This document shows, one piece after another, positions 5,257 through 6,171 of a stretch of 6,171 nucleotides of DNA. The notes under the pieces are model-generated. The model made no database searches. It saw nothing but the letters and a program-made list of their open reading frames with translations, and had not been told where the DNA came from. The stretch covers positions 1 through 6,171 of the forward strand of contig NZ_JAHYSG010000229.1 of assembly GCF_022095675.1 (NCBI RefSeq), read 5' to 3'. Made by a program: the position numbers and the translations under genes. The stretch is from Dactylosporangium sp. AC04546 (GTDB lineage: Bacteria; Actinomycetota; Actinomycetes; Mycobacteriales; Micromonosporaceae). How positions within the stretch are numbered: the stretch's first letter is position 1; the number at the start of each line of letters is the position of its first letter.

Positions 5257-6171
5257 GCCAGGGGGTTGGGGATCGTGCACCAGCGGTCTTCGAGGGGGTC
5301 GGCGGCGAGGCGCATGGCGGTGGTGGCCTTCAGCGGCCAGTCCCGGCTGAGGATGACGGCGGCGTCGGTGCGGTTCGCGGCGGTGCGGACGGTCGCGGCG
5401 ACGTGGTCCCAGAGCCGTTGGTCGCCGCCGAGGGCGGTGACGAGGTGGGTCAGGACGGTGCTGAACGCGGCGGCGACGAGCTTGGTGCGCAGGGCGTTCT
5501 CGTCGGCGGTCGGCAGGGCCCCGATGAGCGGCGGCATCTGCAGGCCGGCGGCGCCGAGGCGGCCGGCGTGGACGTGCAGGCCGCCGAGGTCGCGGTAGTG
5601 GATGCGGACCGGCCGGCCGTCGTGGAGCTGTACGAGGGTGTTCTGGCCGTGTGCTTCGAGGGCGACGCCGGCGTCGAGGAGGGTCAGCAGCGGCGGCAGC
5701 ATCAGCTCGACGAGGCGGGTGAAGAAGGCCGGGGTGAGCAGGTCGGGCCGGGCGGGCAGCGCGGCGAGCGGCAGGACGGTCGCGTGGGGTGGTGGGGCTT
5801 CGCGCCAGACGGCGCCGAGGGCGCGTTGCGGGTCGCCGTGGTCGTCGAGGACGGTGGCGGCGGTCGTCTCCCGCAGCACGGTGAGCCCGTCGGTGCGCGC
5901 CGCGAGGCGGGCGACGAGCGCGGAGGCGAGGGGCCCGTTGTGGACGGCGGCCGGTGAGAGGGTCCGGACGGCGCTGGTCATCTGCACTTCGACGGCGGTT
6001 TTCAGGTGTACCGCCGGGTCGTCGGCGAACGCGAGGGTCCGCAGCGACATGAGGGGGTGTGCGGGGACGCGCCGGCCGGTGTCGGTGACGAGGCCGGTGG
6101 CGACGGCGTGGGGCAGCTGCCACGGGTGCAGGGGCAGGCGTGGTGGGCGGGGGGTGCCGCCGGTGCGCCAG
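5253..6171 (-). CDS. IucA/IucC-family NIS siderophore synthetase, N-terminal part cut off by window edge
   Basis: The last 305 residues of a siderophore synthetase are visible; the frame is open through the right edge, so the start lies outside. An ATG at 6050 is internal, because the residues upstream of it carry the family motif LHPWQLPHAV (about 14-23 of the visible part). Next come MSLRT (41-45, the ATP-binding S-x-R-T), HLKTAVEVQMTSAVRT (55-70, the usual K-x-x-x-x-x-x-T-x-x-x-R segment), EAHGQNTL (172-179) and HYRDLGG (191-197, with the metal- or ATP-binding Asp). These are the residues expected of an active enzyme, in contrast to the neighbouring short homologue. Family members adenylate citrate or a similar carboxylate and join it to an amine, amino acid or alcohol in the cytoplasm. 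The stop lies 28 bases from that of the convergent short synthetase gene. The A, B or C subtype cannot be assigned without the N-terminus. Confidence 0.92.
   Translation of the reverse strand, partial: WRTGGTPRPPRLPLHPWQLPHAVATGLVTDTGRRVPAHPLMSLRTLAFADDPAVHLKTAVEVQMTSAVRTLSPAAVHNGPLASALVARLAARTDGLTVLRETTAATVLDDHGDPQRALGAVWREAPPPHATVLPLAALPARPDLLTPAFFTRLVELMLPPLLTLLDAGVALEAHGQNTLVQLHDGRPVRIHYRDLGGLHVHAGRLGAAGLQMPPLIGALPTADENALRTKLVAAAFSTVLTHLVTALGGDQRLWDHVAATVRTAANRTDAAVILSRDWPLKATTAMRLAADPLEDRWCTIPNPLA

Noticed and set aside
5998..6050. ATG at 6050 as the start of the right-hand synthetase
   Set aside because: The frame continues upstream and contains the family motif LHPWQ, so the codon is the Met of the internal MSLRT motif.

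Overview
The window comes from a very GC-rich bacterium. Third codon positions are almost all G or C, GTG starts occur, and spaces between genes are short or absent. Together with the gene families present, this points to a high-GC actinobacterium, possibly Micromonosporaceae; the genus is an inference that the sequence alone cannot fix. Six protein genes fill nearly the whole window. No RNA gene, insertion sequence, CRISPR array or prophage was seen, and no gene-free stretch exceeds about 90 bases.

Left part (1-2830): a partial alpha/beta hydrolase (1-433, minus) lies 23 bases downstream of a 595-residue membrane-anchored protein (457-2244, minus). That protein joins an extracellular solute-binding-like domain to a C-terminal VWA domain with an intact MIDAS metal site, and it carries a perfect EF-hand-like calcium loop inside the binding domain. 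A peptide deformylase gene (2330-2830, plus) is divergent from it.

Right part (2811-6171): this looks like one end of an NRPS-independent siderophore (NIS) cluster. It holds a PLP-dependent type III decarboxylase (2811-3959, minus), a short and divergent IucA/IucC-like synthetase of 403 residues (4014-5225, plus), and the C-terminal half of a more canonical IucA/IucC synthetase (5253 to beyond 6171, minus). By analogy with staphyloferrin B, vibrioferrin and achromobactin pathways, the decarboxylase would supply or trim a diamine or citryl-amino-acid unit, and the synthetases would join carboxylates to amines using ATP. The product cannot be told from this window. The cluster edge is sharp: the decarboxylase and deformylase genes overlap tail to tail by 20 bases.

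Strands alternate, so the three siderophore-type genes cannot form one operon. The deformylase and the short synthetase genes both have a TANNNT -10 hexamer ending exactly 7 bases before the start codon and no clear Shine-Dalgarno site, which suggests leaderless mRNAs.
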